A stretch of 64,000 nucleotides of DNA from Natrinema sp031626495 (GTDB lineage Archaea > Halobacteriota > Halobacteria > Halobacteriales > Natrialbaceae), in contig NZ_JAMQOJ010000003.1 in NCBI RefSeq assembly GCF_031626495.1, forward strand, positions 248,001-312,000, read 5' to 3'. Below the pieces are notes generated by a model that did no database searches, was not told where the DNA came from, and saw nothing but the letters and a program-made list of their open reading frames with translations. The position numbers and the translations under genes were made by a program. Below, in pieces: positions 45,591 to 54,488 of this stretch (position 1 is the stretch's first letter; each line of letters begins with the position of its first letter).

Positions 45591-45776
45591 GCACTCAGAC
45601 CACCGATGCGCCTCTCGAACCCTCCTCGCCGAGGACGACCCCGGTGATATCCGTCTGATTCAGGAGGGGGGCAGGGATCTCGAGTTCGAGACGGCGTTCT
45701 AACTGCCGTCGACGGGGATCGGCTTCCTGCGATCGTCTTCTTCCTTCTCGACTATCCGCCCTGCCGGGAGTCGTTA
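45588..45776 (+). pseudogene. Decayed receiver (response regulator) gene
   Basis: It begins ATGAGCACTCAG at the 45588 overlap (MSTQTTDAPLEPS), then shifts frame. At 45622 the frame reads LLAEDDPGDIRLIQE, the unmistakable start of a CheY-like receiver, to a TAA at 45700. Shortly after 45711 another frame reads DGDRLPAIVFFLLDYPPCRES, matching the phosphoacceptor strand (LP-[DE]-LVLLDLNLP), although the segment between is shortened. At least two frameshifts and an internal deletion make it non-functional. The nearby intact gene at 43843 is a paralogue. Confidence 0.75.
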
Positions 45777-45808
45777 GCCCTGATCTGCGTCGTGGTACAA
45801 CGCGATGG

Positions 45809-47467
45809 TCATACCGTGTCGACGGTTCGCTCGAACTCCTGAATCGCCCCGTCGCTTCCCGCGACGATCACTTCGTCGTCGGCTTCGACGGTGATGCGTT
45901 CGTCGGTCCGAACGGTACCACCACGCGAAACGCCGACGATAGTCCATCCGCGTTCGGTGTTGCGACGGACGTCCGCTACCGTCTCGCCGACGAACGGCGC
46001 AGCGTCGGCTCGGACGAGGCGAATCTGACTCGTCGGATCGATCACTCGTTCACCGTGAACCTCCGTCGCGGCCAGGCGAGCGGCCACCTGCTGAATGGAG
46101 AGGACGTAGTCGGCACCCGCTCTGAACGCCGCCTTCGTCTTCTCGCCGTCGGTCACTCGAGCGAGGATCTCTGTCTCGTCCGAAAGCGACCGAGCCATTG
46201 CGACTGTCAACAGGGCGGTCGAGTCGTCGTCGACGGTGACGACCAGTGCCGAGGCGTCGTCGATGCCGGCTTCGCGAAGCGTCTCGGGTTCGGTAATATC
46301 GCCGACGAGATCGGGATTTCGATCCGCCGATTCGTCCACGGTCGTCGCCGAAACGCCCGACGGGAGCGCCTCGGCGGCTGCGGTTCCGCCTTCTCCGAAT
46401 CCGGCTACGATGATGTGTGACGGAGCCGTGACGCGTCGCGACCGGACGCCGGCGGTCTCGTTCGCGAACTCGTCGAGCTCGCTCGCCGGCCCGGCGACCA
46501 CCAGCACGGTGTTCGGCCTGAGTCGATCGTCAGGTGACGGTGGCAGGTGCAATACGCCGTCGAACCACCCGGCGACCAGCGTCAAGTTCGGATGGCTCAC
46601 GATCGGTGAGTTGCGTACGCGGACGCCGTGAAGCGGGCTATCGCGACGGACGAGTATCTCGCGGACGTCGACCTCGTCCCCCTCGGACCGTCCGTTGACC
46701 GTGACGGGGGTCACCGCTTTCTCCGCGAGTCGCTGCCCGATCAGTGCATGTGGAGCGACGCTCCGGTCGACGCCGACCTCCGCGAGCGCCGCCTTGCGGC
46801 GCGTCGACTCCGTGAAACTGATCACTCGGAGGTCTTCGTTCGCTTCGAGCGCAGTGAGGACGACGCTCGCCGTTTCGTCGCCGGCGTCGGTGATGAGCAG
46901 GGTGGCTCGCTCGATCGCCGCCCGGTCGAGGTCGGCTCGTTGCTCCGGGTCGCCGTTGATAGCCTGATAGCCGTCGTCCGAGAGGCGCTTCGCCTCATCC
47001 TCGTCGGATTCGATGAGAACGTAGTCGATACCGAGTTCCTCGAGTTCATCGAGCAGTATCTCGGTGTCGTGCCGGTACTCCACGATAACGACGTGGTCGT
47101 TCTTGCTCGTAAGTCGGTCGTCGAGGTTCAGCGGCGTCCGTTCGAAGAGCGGAATGACGAGGACGCGCAGCGTGACGAATCCGATGACGACGCCGCTCAA
47201 CTGGATCGTCACCATCAGCACGTTCATTACCGGCGTCGACCACGGCGAGTCCGCGCCGTACCCGGTCGTCGTCATCGTTTCGACTACCGTCTGAAACGAC
47301 CGAAAGACGGACTGCGGACGGTCCTCGAGCGCAGACATTCCCCAGTTGTAGACGATCGTGTAGAAGAGAACGGTCAGACTGAGACCGGCTACGAACGTCA
47401 GCAGGAGTCGCTGTCGCTTCGTGAGATTCTGCGGACTGAGTCCTTCGATGTCCCGGAGCGCACGCAT
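45809..47467 (-). CDS. Potassium channel with duplicated RCK (TrkA-N/TrkA-C) domains
   Basis: 552 residues from ATG 47467, chosen because GGAGGGT lies 8-13 bases upstream; in-frame ATGs at 47488 and 47485 are alternatives. Two membrane helices flank the selectivity filter TVVETMTTTGYGADSPWS. Two NAD-binding RCK units follow: NDHVVIVEYRHDTEILLDE with C-lobe, and SHIIVAGFGEGGTAAAEAL with TrkA-C at the end. Gates K+ flux across the membrane. It faces the antiporter genes on the same strand. Confidence 0.9.
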   Translation of the reverse strand: MRALRDIEGLSPQNLTKRQRLLLTFVAGLSLTVLFYTIVYNWGMSALEDRPQSVFRSFQTVVETMTTTGYGADSPWSTPVMNVLMVTIQLSGVVIGFVTLRVLVIPLFERTPLNLDDRLTSKNDHVVIVEYRHDTEILLDELEELGIDYVLIESDEDEAKRLSDDGYQAINGDPEQRADLDRAAIERATLLITDAGDETASVVLTALEANEDLRVISFTESTRRKAALAEVGVDRSVAPHALIGQRLAEKAVTPVTVNGRSEGDEVDVREILVRRDSPLHGVRVRNSPIVSHPNLTLVAGWFDGVLHLPPSPDDRLRPNTVLVVAGPASELDEFANETAGVRSRRVTAPSHIIVAGFGEGGTAAAEALPSGVSATTVDESADRNPDLVGDITEPETLREAGIDDASALVVTVDDDSTALLTVAMARSLSDETEILARVTDGEKTKAAFRAGADYVLSIQQVAARLAATEVHGERVIDPTSQIRLVRADAAPFVGETVADVRRNTERGWTIVGVSRGGTVRTDERITVEADDEVIVAGSDGAIQEFERTVDTV

Positions 47468-47696
47468 CGAATACCCTCCAATCATCACCGATAGGGGCTC
47501 TGAACGATTAAGTGACGGGCTTTCGCCGGGACGGGTACTGTCCGTCGGGGAACGTCTCGTTCTTCGAGTATCGGTTACACGTCGTCTCGTGGAAACGAGT
47601 TGAGAGCCGCGATTTACCGTCCTATAGACTGTTCAGAGTCATCGTGAAGGGAGAAACGACGCTGTTCGCTCCCGGTTCGACGGTGGGACAACTGAC

Positions 47697-49028
47697 TCAT
47701 TCCTCCACCGGTCGAGCGGAACCGACGCCGTGCCGCTCGAGCAGGCCGACGACGGCGGGTTCGATCCGGCTCGAGTGTTGCATAAGCGAGGTGCCGAGGA
47801 CGCTCATGACGAGGACGTAGCCGACGGCGAACGCGTAGATCGTCTCCGCTGTGCCCGTCGCGATGCCGGTACCGGCCCCCGAGAGCGCGAGGCTCGCGAT
47901 AATCAGCGAGAACTCGCCGCGGGTGGCCATGCCGAGGCCGACCCGGACCGATCGGCGGTCGTCGAGACCGTAGATCTTCCCACCGAGGAAGCCGCTGACG
48001 ATCTTCGCCGGCGCCGTCAGGACCGCCGCTGCGGCGATGGTGGCGAGCACCGACGGCGAGAACAGCCTCGGATCGGTGACGAGCCCGATCCAGACGAAGA
48101 AGATCGCCGCGAACGCGTCCCGGATCGGCTCGAGCAGCCGCTCCAGATCGTGGACGTGATCGGTCCCGGAGAAGGCCATCCCGACGAAGAAGGCGGCGAC
48201 GGCCTCGCTGACGCCCAGCGCGTACGCGATGCCGGCGACGAGGATCGTGACGCCGAGCGCGCGCACGACGACGAACTCGTTGGTGTCGGCGTCGAGGAAC
48301 CGCTGGAAGAAGCCGGTGCCGTACGAGACGAGCGCGAGCAGGGCGACGATGACGCCGATCGCGATCCCGATCTGCCCCGCGGCCGCCGCGACGTCTCCGC
48401 CGCCGAGGACGAGCGCCGACACGATCGCCAGGTAGACGGCGATGAACAGGTCCTCGTAGACGAGGATCCCCAGCATCGGTTCGGCCTCGTCGTTGGCGAT
48501 CCAGCCGAGATCGAGCAGCGACTTCGTGATGATGGCGCTCGAGGAGATGTAGACGATGCCGGCGGTCAGCATGGCGGCGAGCAGACCGCCGAAGACGAGA
48601 TAGCCGAACCCGAATCCGATCGCGAAGTTGACGGCGAGATCGACCGATCCCGCCTTTCCGATCCGATTCCGGCTCGCCAGCAGCCGCTCGAGGTTGAACT
48701 CGAGGCCGAGGAAGAACAGTAGGAGAACGATCCCGATCTCCGCGCCGACGACGACGAAGTCGGTGTCGGTGAGCGCGAGTCCCCCCAGCGCCGCGAGGAG
48801 GTCGACGCCGCCGATCGTGAGCTCGGGAACCGTGGCGGTGTACCCGCCGATCCCGACCTCGCTGCCGGCCAGCGCGGGCAGTTCGCCGAGGACGTTCGAT
48901 CCGATGAGGATGCCGGTGAGGATGTACAGCGGGATCACCGACTGATCGATCCGGCTCGCCAGCACGCCGGCGAGTGCGACCGCTGCAAAGAGGAGTCCGA
49001 CGTCGACGAGCGCCGTCTCAGTCGCCAC
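47697..49028 (-). CDS. Cation:proton antiporter (CPA2; KefB/KhtU-like)
   Basis: 443 residues with about 12-13 helices. CPA2 features: ILIGSNVLGELPAL, the LLFFLGLEFNLERL region, GLATRGEFSL-type motif (GMATRGEFSLIIASL) and KIVSGFLGGKIYG. There is no cytoplasmic RCK domain; that function is presumably supplied by the small TrkA-C protein at 49064, whose gene ends 35 bases upstream. A K+ (or Na+)/H+ exchanger. Confidence 0.9.
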   Translation of the reverse strand: MATETALVDVGLLFAAVALAGVLASRIDQSVIPLYILTGILIGSNVLGELPALAGSEVGIGGYTATVPELTIGGVDLLAALGGLALTDTDFVVVGAEIGIVLLLFFLGLEFNLERLLASRNRIGKAGSVDLAVNFAIGFGFGYLVFGGLLAAMLTAGIVYISSSAIITKSLLDLGWIANDEAEPMLGILVYEDLFIAVYLAIVSALVLGGGDVAAAAGQIGIAIGVIVALLALVSYGTGFFQRFLDADTNEFVVVRALGVTILVAGIAYALGVSEAVAAFFVGMAFSGTDHVHDLERLLEPIRDAFAAIFFVWIGLVTDPRLFSPSVLATIAAAAVLTAPAKIVSGFLGGKIYGLDDRRSVRVGLGMATRGEFSLIIASLALSGAGTGIATGTAETIYAFAVGYVLVMSVLGTSLMQHSSRIEPAVVGLLERHGVGSARPVEE

Positions 49029-49063
49029 TACCGCTCACCTCCGGCTGGGAGCATCCGTTTCGA

Positions 49064-49558
49064 TCACTCCTCTCGCTCGCCACCGAGCAGTTCCTCGAAC
49101 CGGGCGCAGTCCTCGCGCTCGCCGATGACGACAAGCGTGTCGCCGACTTCGATGGCCGTCTCCGGCGTCGGCGGCGAAATCAGGTCGTCGCCGCGCTGAA
49201 TCGCGACGATGGAGACGCCGGTACGCTGGCGAACTCGCGCGTCGGCGATGCTCTTCCCGGCGATTTCGGACTCGTCCGTGACGCCGTACCACTCGAGGAA
49301 CGTGTCGTCGCCGAGCATCGTCTCGACCTGCTCGGTCTCGACCGGCTGGAAGTACGCCCCCTCCAGAATCGTGCCGATCTTCCGGGCGAGCTGGTCCGAG
49401 ACCTCGAACAGCTTGTCGCCGTCGGCGTCCGGATCCGCTTTCAGGTACACCTCTCGTTTCCCGGTGTTGTGGGTCACGATGACGAGCTGCTCGCCGTCCT
49501 CGAGGTCGACCTCGAACTTCTTCCCGACGCCGGGGAGGTCGCTCTCGTAGATGGTCAT
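49064..49558 (-). CDS. Antiporter regulatory subunit with TrkA-C domain (KhtT-like)
   Basis: 164 residues. The N-terminal part (MTIYESDLPGVGKKFEVDLE) matches the KhtT N-domain. The C-terminal 80 residues are RCK_C (TGVSIVAIQRGDDLISPPTP, EVGDTLVVIGEREDC). In Bacillus KhtT controls KhtU, a K+/H+ antiporter. Gene order (regulator, then antiporter, 35 bp apart) is the same here. The methylglyoxal synthase gene is next upstream. Confidence 0.88.
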   Translation of the reverse strand: MTIYESDLPGVGKKFEVDLEDGEQLVIVTHNTGKREVYLKADPDADGDKLFEVSDQLARKIGTILEGAYFQPVETEQVETMLGDDTFLEWYGVTDESEIAGKSIADARVRQRTGVSIVAIQRGDDLISPPTPETAIEVGDTLVVIGEREDCARFEELLGGEREE

Positions 49559-49658
49559 ACGGAGACGTTCGAAGCCGCCGTATTAAATAGCATGCCCGCA
49601 GCGAAGTCCGAAGACAACATGACCGGCGGTATACCCCGTCTGGTCGACCGCGGAGACG

Positions 49659-50027
49659 CTACTCGGCGAGCCCTTCGATGAGAAACGTCGCGGAGGCGAG
49701 GTTCGTCGCGAGCGCCGTGTCGTGAACGTCGCAGATCCGCAACAGCGCCGAGATATCTGGCTCGTGGGCCTGCGCCCGCAGCGGATCCCGGAGGAAGACG
49801 ATCCCGTCGAGCCGGTCTGCCGCGACTTCGGCGCCGATCATCAGGTCGCCGCCGAGCGGCCCCGACGCCTTCCGCTCGACCTCGAGGTCGGTCTCGTCCG
49901 CAATCCGCTTTCCCGTGGTCCCGGTTCCGACCAGGTCGTACTGCTGGAGTTGCTCCTCGTGGGCGCGAGCGAATTCGATGATGTCCGGTTTCTTCTCGTC
50001 GTGGGCGATCAAGGCGACGCGCGTCAT
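49659..50027 (-). CDS. mgsA: Methylglyoxal synthase
   Basis: 122 residues from ATG 50027; an ATG at 50066 is in frame but precedes a poor match. Family landmarks: VALIAHDEKKPDII, GTGTTGKRI (phosphate loop), SGPLGGDLMIG (catalytic Asp) and FLRDPLRAQAHEPDI with ICDVHDTALATN. Converts dihydroxyacetone phosphate to methylglyoxal and phosphate in the cytoplasm. It lies 100 bp before the KhtT-like gene, same strand. Confidence 0.93.
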   Translation of the reverse strand: MTRVALIAHDEKKPDIIEFARAHEEQLQQYDLVGTGTTGKRIADETDLEVERKASGPLGGDLMIGAEVAADRLDGIVFLRDPLRAQAHEPDISALLRICDVHDTALATNLASATFLIEGLAE

Positions 50028-50112
50028 AGTGGAGGATCGGCGCCAGACGTGATAACGGTATGCCACGTCTGAGCATCGGAGGGGACTCGGGGCCCTTGGA
50101 TACCGCGGCCGC

Positions 50113-50814
50113 TCAGAACTCCTCGACGTGGGGGCGCAGGTCGAGTTCGAGCGTCCACGCCGACCGGTCCTGCTCGACCAAATGCCAGTAGGAGTCGGCG
50201 ATTGCGTCCGGATCGAGGAACTCGTCTTCGTCGCGGTCGGGTTGGGACTCGCGGACCGACGGCGTCGCGATCCCGCCGTCGATCACGACGTGGGCGACGT
50301 GAATTCCCTCGGGACCGAGCTCTCTCGCCATCGATTCCGCCATCCCCCGAACGGCGAACTTGGCGGCGCTGAAGCCGATCGCACCGCCCCGGCCGCGGAC
50401 CGCGGAAGTCGCCCCGGTGAAGACGACCGTCCCACCGTCGCCGGCGAGCATGTCGTCGACTGCTTCCCGCGAACACAGCAGCGCGCCGTAGGCCGACGTG
50501 CGCCACGCCCGTTCGAACTCCTCGAGCGAGATATCTCGGAGGCCCGACCAGGACCCGCCGCTCGCGTGGTTGACGAGGACGTCGACGGGGCCGAACGCGT
50601 CGCGGACTGCCTCGAACCCGGCCTCGACCTGTGCCGGATCGGTGACGTCCGTCGGGACGGCGACCGCGTCGTCGCCCAGGTCGGCCGACAGCTCCTCGAG
50701 GTAGTCGTCCGAGCGGGCGAACAGTCCCACCTGACAGCCCTCGTCGACGAACTTGCGGGCGAGCGATGCTCCGAGACCGGGACCGACGCCGGCGATGACG
50801 GCTGTGTGCGTCAT
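50113..50814 (-). CDS. Short-chain dehydrogenase/reductase
   Basis: 233 residues from ATG 50814. Cofactor loop AVIAGVGPGLGASLARKF (GxxxGxG variant), NHASGG in place of NNAG, and catalytic Ser in VVFTGATSAVRGRG. In the usual YxxxK position the sequence is IGFSAAKFAVRGM: Lys is kept but Tyr is replaced by Phe/Ser, as in a subset of the family often annotated SDR without proven activity. Upstream of mgsA on the same strand, 85 bp. Confidence 0.85.
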   Translation of the reverse strand: MTHTAVIAGVGPGLGASLARKFVDEGCQVGLFARSDDYLEELSADLGDDAVAVPTDVTDPAQVEAGFEAVRDAFGPVDVLVNHASGGSWSGLRDISLEEFERAWRTSAYGALLCSREAVDDMLAGDGGTVVFTGATSAVRGRGGAIGFSAAKFAVRGMAESMARELGPEGIHVAHVVIDGGIATPSVRESQPDRDEDEFLDPDAIADSYWHLVEQDRSAWTLELDLRPHVEEF

Positions 50815-50911
50815 AGGCCGAGGGACGACGGCCGGCCCCAAAACGCTGTTCCGGGGGAGACGGGCCGCTCGCCTCGAGCGTCGGCCTCAGCGTGCGCCGG
50901 CCGGCGACGCG

Positions 50912-51793
50912 TCAGAGTGACCGCTCGCCGCCCGCGTCGAGCGTCGCCGCGTAGGTGACGATGGTCTGGAGGACCATTCCGGTGGCCCCTCGGTTGAACG
51001 CCCGAACGTAGTGCTGGAGCTCGTCGATCGTCTCGTCGTCGAACCCCTGCTCCGCCAAGTCGGCGGGCGAGAGCCGCGGCGTGTACGGGAGCCGCTCGAG
51101 GTGGTCGTCCACGACCGCGTCCGCGTCGTGACAGCCTCGTTCGAACGCCTCGCTCTCGAGGACCGGCTCGAGATCGGCCCACGCCGGCTCGAGGTAGCCC
51201 GGCCACTGCGCGAGACAGCGGTAGATGCTCGGAAGTCCGCTCTCGAAGCCGTGGAACTCCCGAATATCGGCGACGGTCTCGGAGAGGTCGTCGGGAACGT
51301 CGCCGACCTCGAGCATCGTCACGGACCGACCGCGGTCGCGGTCGAGCCACGCGGGAAGGGGCACCGTCGACGGCGCGCCGTCCGGGTCGGCGTCCGGCAG
51401 TTCGTCGTTTATCGCCCGATCGCAGACCGCGAACGTGAGCGCCAGTCGCGGCGCGACGATGTCGAAGGTCGCGATCTGGCCCCGGAGCTCGCGCCACTCG
51501 GCCGGTCGGAGGTCGGTGTCGGCGCGCCGGTAGCGCGGCAGGTCGGTCGGGCCGCCTTCGATCGCCGAGAGCACGGCGTCGCGATAGCCGACGGAGTACC
51601 GGCCGAACTCGCGGGTCTGGAAGAGCGGCTTGATCTGCCCCCACATGTAGCGCGCGAACGCGGGCTCGTTGGCCGTCAGCGATCGAAAGTACCAGTTGAC
51701 GATCGGCGCGCGAAAGGTCGTCTTGATGTCCTCGTAGAGGCCGCGTTGCCAGCCGGTCGCGTCCTGCTCGTACAGCTGCTTGCTCCGGTCCAT
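50912..51793 (-). CDS. DehI-like halocarboxylic-acid dehalogenase family protein
   Basis: 293 residues from ATG 51793; the longer open frame is antisense to the HAD gene. All-helical, duplicated repeat structure, with TTFRAPIVNWYFRSLTANEP in the first half. The second half has FESGLPSIYRCLAQWPGYLE. This is the class I (D,L-2-haloacid) dehalogenase fold, which has no covalent intermediate. In family members as I recall them, a catalytic Asp lies just before the conserved Tyr of this segment. Here Ile occupies that position, so hydrolysis of haloacids is uncertain. Confidence 0.65.
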   Translation of the reverse strand: MDRSKQLYEQDATGWQRGLYEDIKTTFRAPIVNWYFRSLTANEPAFARYMWGQIKPLFQTREFGRYSVGYRDAVLSAIEGGPTDLPRYRRADTDLRPAEWRELRGQIATFDIVAPRLALTFAVCDRAINDELPDADPDGAPSTVPLPAWLDRDRGRSVTMLEVGDVPDDLSETVADIREFHGFESGLPSIYRCLAQWPGYLEPAWADLEPVLESEAFERGCHDADAVVDDHLERLPYTPRLSPADLAEQGFDDETIDELQHYVRAFNRGATGMVLQTIVTYAATLDAGGERSL

Positions 51794-51889
51794 ACGGGCA
51801 CGTCGACCGCGACGTCTATCAGTTCCGGGGCCGCCCGCGTTCCGCGAGCCGGACCAAGCTATTTCGACGTTCGTGGGGTAGCGATCGCT

Positions 51890-52579
51890 ATGTCGTTCGA
51901 CCCCGAGGCAGTCGAGACGATCGCGTTCGACTCGTACGGAACGCTCGTGGACGTCTCCGGCGTCTCCGAGCCGCTCGCGGAGCACGTCGACGACCACGAT
52001 CCGAACCTCGTCGCGAAGCTCTGGCGTGAACGATCGCTGTCGTACGCGATGGTCGGCAACGCCATCGAGGAGTACGACTCGTTCTACGAGATGAACCGCC
52101 GTGCGCTGCAGTACGCCCTCGAGACGGCCGGCGTCGACGTCGACGAGGACGAGCGCGAGGAGATCCTCTCGACGTACCACGAACTGCCGGTCTTCGACGA
52201 CGTTCACGACGGCATCGAGCGATTGCGCGACGCGGGCTACGACTGCTACATCGTCTCGAACGGCAGCGAGGAAATGCTCGAGTCGCTGCTCGAACACGCC
52301 GACCTCGGCGGGCTGATCGAAGACGCGGTCAGCGCCGACGAGATCGAGCAGTTCAAACCGCAACCCGAACTGTACCGCTACGCCGCCGACCGGATCGGGA
52401 CGCCGATCGAGGATATCGCCTTCGTGGCGGGCGGCTGGTGGGACGTGCCCGGCGGGATTCACGCCGGAATGCAGGGCGTCTGGATCAACCGGCAGGACAC
52501 TCTCTGGGGACCGTACGAAATGGACCCCGACCTGACGATCGAGAGCTTCCACGACCTCGCGGACGAACTCGAGGGCTGA
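51890..52579 (+). CDS. Haloacid dehalogenase type II (HAD family), copy 1
   Basis: 229 residues from ATG 51890. Motif I AFDSYGTLVDV (nucleophile Asp), motif II CYIVSNGSEEM, motif III QFKPQPELY (Lys), motif IV FVAGGWWDVPGG (Asp). The class II 2-haloacid dehalogenases have SSNAWD here, so the substrate-contacting Ser and Asn are replaced by Ala and Gly. Specificity for L-2-haloacids is therefore uncertain. Close paralogue at 55066. Divergent from the DehI-like gene, 96 bp apart. Confidence 0.85.
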   Translation: MSFDPEAVETIAFDSYGTLVDVSGVSEPLAEHVDDHDPNLVAKLWRERSLSYAMVGNAIEEYDSFYEMNRRALQYALETAGVDVDEDEREEILSTYHELPVFDDVHDGIERLRDAGYDCYIVSNGSEEMLESLLEHADLGGLIEDAVSADEIEQFKPQPELYRYAADRIGTPIEDIAFVAGGWWDVPGGIHAGMQGVWINRQDTLWGPYEMDPDLTIESFHDLADELEG

Positions 52580-52719
52580 CGGCGGACCGCGTCGTCTCCC
52601 GCACCGTCCCGGTCGGGAACGCGAGGGCGCTCGATCGGACCCGGTCGCTCGACGTGACACTCACGCGTCGATGACCGCATTCTATCTCAAGACCGGCATT
52701 TTTCCCCTCGAGACCCGTG

Positions 52720-52739
52720 AAACCGCCTATGGGCGGTTT
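52720..52739. repeat. 8-bp inverted repeat across the AI-2E gene start
   Basis: AAACCGCC (52720-52727) and GGCGGTTT (52732-52739) flank TATG. The stem would enclose the ATG at 52729, so an mRNA hairpin could hide the start codon. It could also be a chance palindrome. Confidence 0.5.
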
Positions 52740-53820
52740 TCGCGGTCGTGAGGGGACGCGGCTCGTCTGGATCGCGCTGGGGCTGGTCATCGCAGCGCTG
52801 ATCGCGCTCGCCCTCTACAGATACTTCGGCGCGCTTCTGTTCGCGATCTTCGTCTACTACGCGACGCGGCCGCTATACCGGTGGCTCGACGGCTACATCG
52901 ACCACCCGAACGTGACGGCGACGGCCACGATACTGTTCGTCATCGTCCCCATGCTGGCCGTCGTCGCCTACGCGACCGTCGTCGCGCTCAGAGAACTCGA
53001 TCAGTTCCTCGCCGCGAGCGATCTCGGGGCGTACCGGTCGCTCTTCCAGCCGTATCTGCGGCTGGCCAGGGAGGGAAATATCGATCGGCTTCGGGACGCG
53101 ATCGCTGGCGGATCCGGCGGCTCGCTCGGCAGCGCCCTCCGTCAGGGCGTGCCGAGCGTCGTCGGACAGCTGCGGTCGATCGTCGGGACCGTCTTTTCGA
53201 TCCTCGCCCAGTTCTTTCTCATGCTCACCTTCCTCTTTTATCTCCTGCGGGACGATCACAAGTTACGGCGGTGGTTCTACGAGAGCATCGACTACGACGA
53301 CGACATCGTCTCGTTCACCGAGTCGGCCGACGGCGACCTCGAGACGGTTTTCGTCAGTAACGTAGCGGTTATCGCGGTCGCGGCCAGCGTCGCCGCCGTC
53401 TCGTTCTACGGGCTCAACGTCCTCTCCTCGAGCGGAGCCGTCGTCGCGGTGCCGATACTGCTCTCGCTGCTCATCGGGATCGGGACGCTGGTCCCGGCCG
53501 TCGGCATGAAGATCGTCTACGTCCCCTACGGGCTGCTCCTGCTCGGCGTCGCGGTTACGACGCCGACGCCACTGTGGCACCCGTTCGCTTTCCTCGCCCT
53601 CACGTTCGTCGTCGTCGACACGATCCCCGATTTCTTCGCGCGATCGTACCTCTCCGCGCGGAGCGGCGTCCACATGGGACTGGTCCTGCTCGGCTACTTC
53701 CTCGGGACGCTCGCCTTCGGCTGGTGGGGGCTGTTCTTCGGTCCGATCGTCGTCGTCCTCGCGGTCCACTTCGCCGATCAGATCTTTCCCGACCTCGCCA
53801 GCGATTTCCTCGAATCGTAA
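52729..53820 (+). CDS. AI-2E family transporter (PerM-like)
   Basis: 363 residues from ATG 52729; a GTG at 52717 is also in frame. About eight helices, starting VWIALGLVIAALIALALYRY. The family's central cytoplasmic region is LREGN-like (YLRLAREGNIDRLRDAIAGG). C-terminal helices end FGPIVVVLAVHFADQIF. Members transport varied solutes; AI-2 export is not implied. Ends with DFLES, no tail. Confidence 0.88.
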   Translation: MGGFRGREGTRLVWIALGLVIAALIALALYRYFGALLFAIFVYYATRPLYRWLDGYIDHPNVTATATILFVIVPMLAVVAYATVVALRELDQFLAASDLGAYRSLFQPYLRLAREGNIDRLRDAIAGGSGGSLGSALRQGVPSVVGQLRSIVGTVFSILAQFFLMLTFLFYLLRDDHKLRRWFYESIDYDDDIVSFTESADGDLETVFVSNVAVIAVAASVAAVSFYGLNVLSSSGAVVAVPILLSLLIGIGTLVPAVGMKIVYVPYGLLLLGVAVTTPTPLWHPFAFLALTFVVVDTIPDFFARSYLSARSGVHMGLVLLGYFLGTLAFGWWGLFFGPIVVVLAVHFADQIFPDLASDFLES

Positions 53821-53979
53821 CACGGCGACGGTTCACAGCACCGTGGTACCGGTTGGATCGAACCGAGCTGAGGCTCGAGCGAGTCGCGCCCGAGCCCGAC
53901 GAGCACGGAGCAACGTCGACCGGCCCTTGCTTCCACGTTCAAGCCACGGACATACCCCACCGCGGACGCTCATCGGGGT

Positions 53980-54462
53980 ATGGGACTCGAAGGCGAGCAA
54001 GCACCCGACTTCACGCTCCCGAGCACCGCCGGCGGCGAGGTATCGCTCTCCGATCGACTCGAGAACGGCCCGGCCATCGTTATCATCAACCGCGGTCACT
54101 GGTGCAGCTTCTGTGCGGAACAGCTCCAGACGTTCAGCGAGGTCGCCTACGACCTCTGGTTCCACGAGAAGGTCGACGTCCTGCCGATCGTGACCGATCC
54201 GCTGCCGCGGGTCGCCGAGATGCGCGACCGCTACGACCTCGAGATCCAACTGCAGGCCGATCCCGACGGCGAGGTCGCAGACCAGTACAGCGGCACCGAG
54301 GAGACGAGCCACGGCCTCACCGGCATTGCAGCCGTCTACGTGATCGACGAGGAGGGAACGATCCGCTACGAACAGGTCGCGGACGACCCCGCGGACCGCA
54401 CCTACGCGAACTGGATCCGGTACTTCATCCGGAACGACTACCGGGATCCGTTCGGCGAGTAG
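53980..54462 (+). CDS. Redoxin / peroxiredoxin-like protein
   Basis: 160 residues. EGEQAPDFTLPSTAGGEVSL is the AhpC/TSA start. The active site is NRGHWCSFCAEQL, a Cys-x2-Cys thioredoxin-like site preceded by the RG-x-W motif. AVYVIDEEGTIRYEQV is the typical later strand. Probably reduces peroxides with a thioredoxin-like partner. Cytoplasmic, monocistronic. Confidence 0.87.
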   Translation: MGLEGEQAPDFTLPSTAGGEVSLSDRLENGPAIVIINRGHWCSFCAEQLQTFSEVAYDLWFHEKVDVLPIVTDPLPRVAEMRDRYDLEIQLQADPDGEVADQYSGTEETSHGLTGIAAVYVIDEEGTIRYEQVADDPADRTYANWIRYFIRNDYRDPFGE

Positions 54463-54488
54463 CTGACGCCCGGCCGTTTCGGCACTTC

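Noticed and set aside
51011..51889. N-terminal extension of the first type-II dehalogenase
   Set aside because: The extension is antisense to the DehI-like gene; the family start is at MSFDPEAVETIAF (51890).
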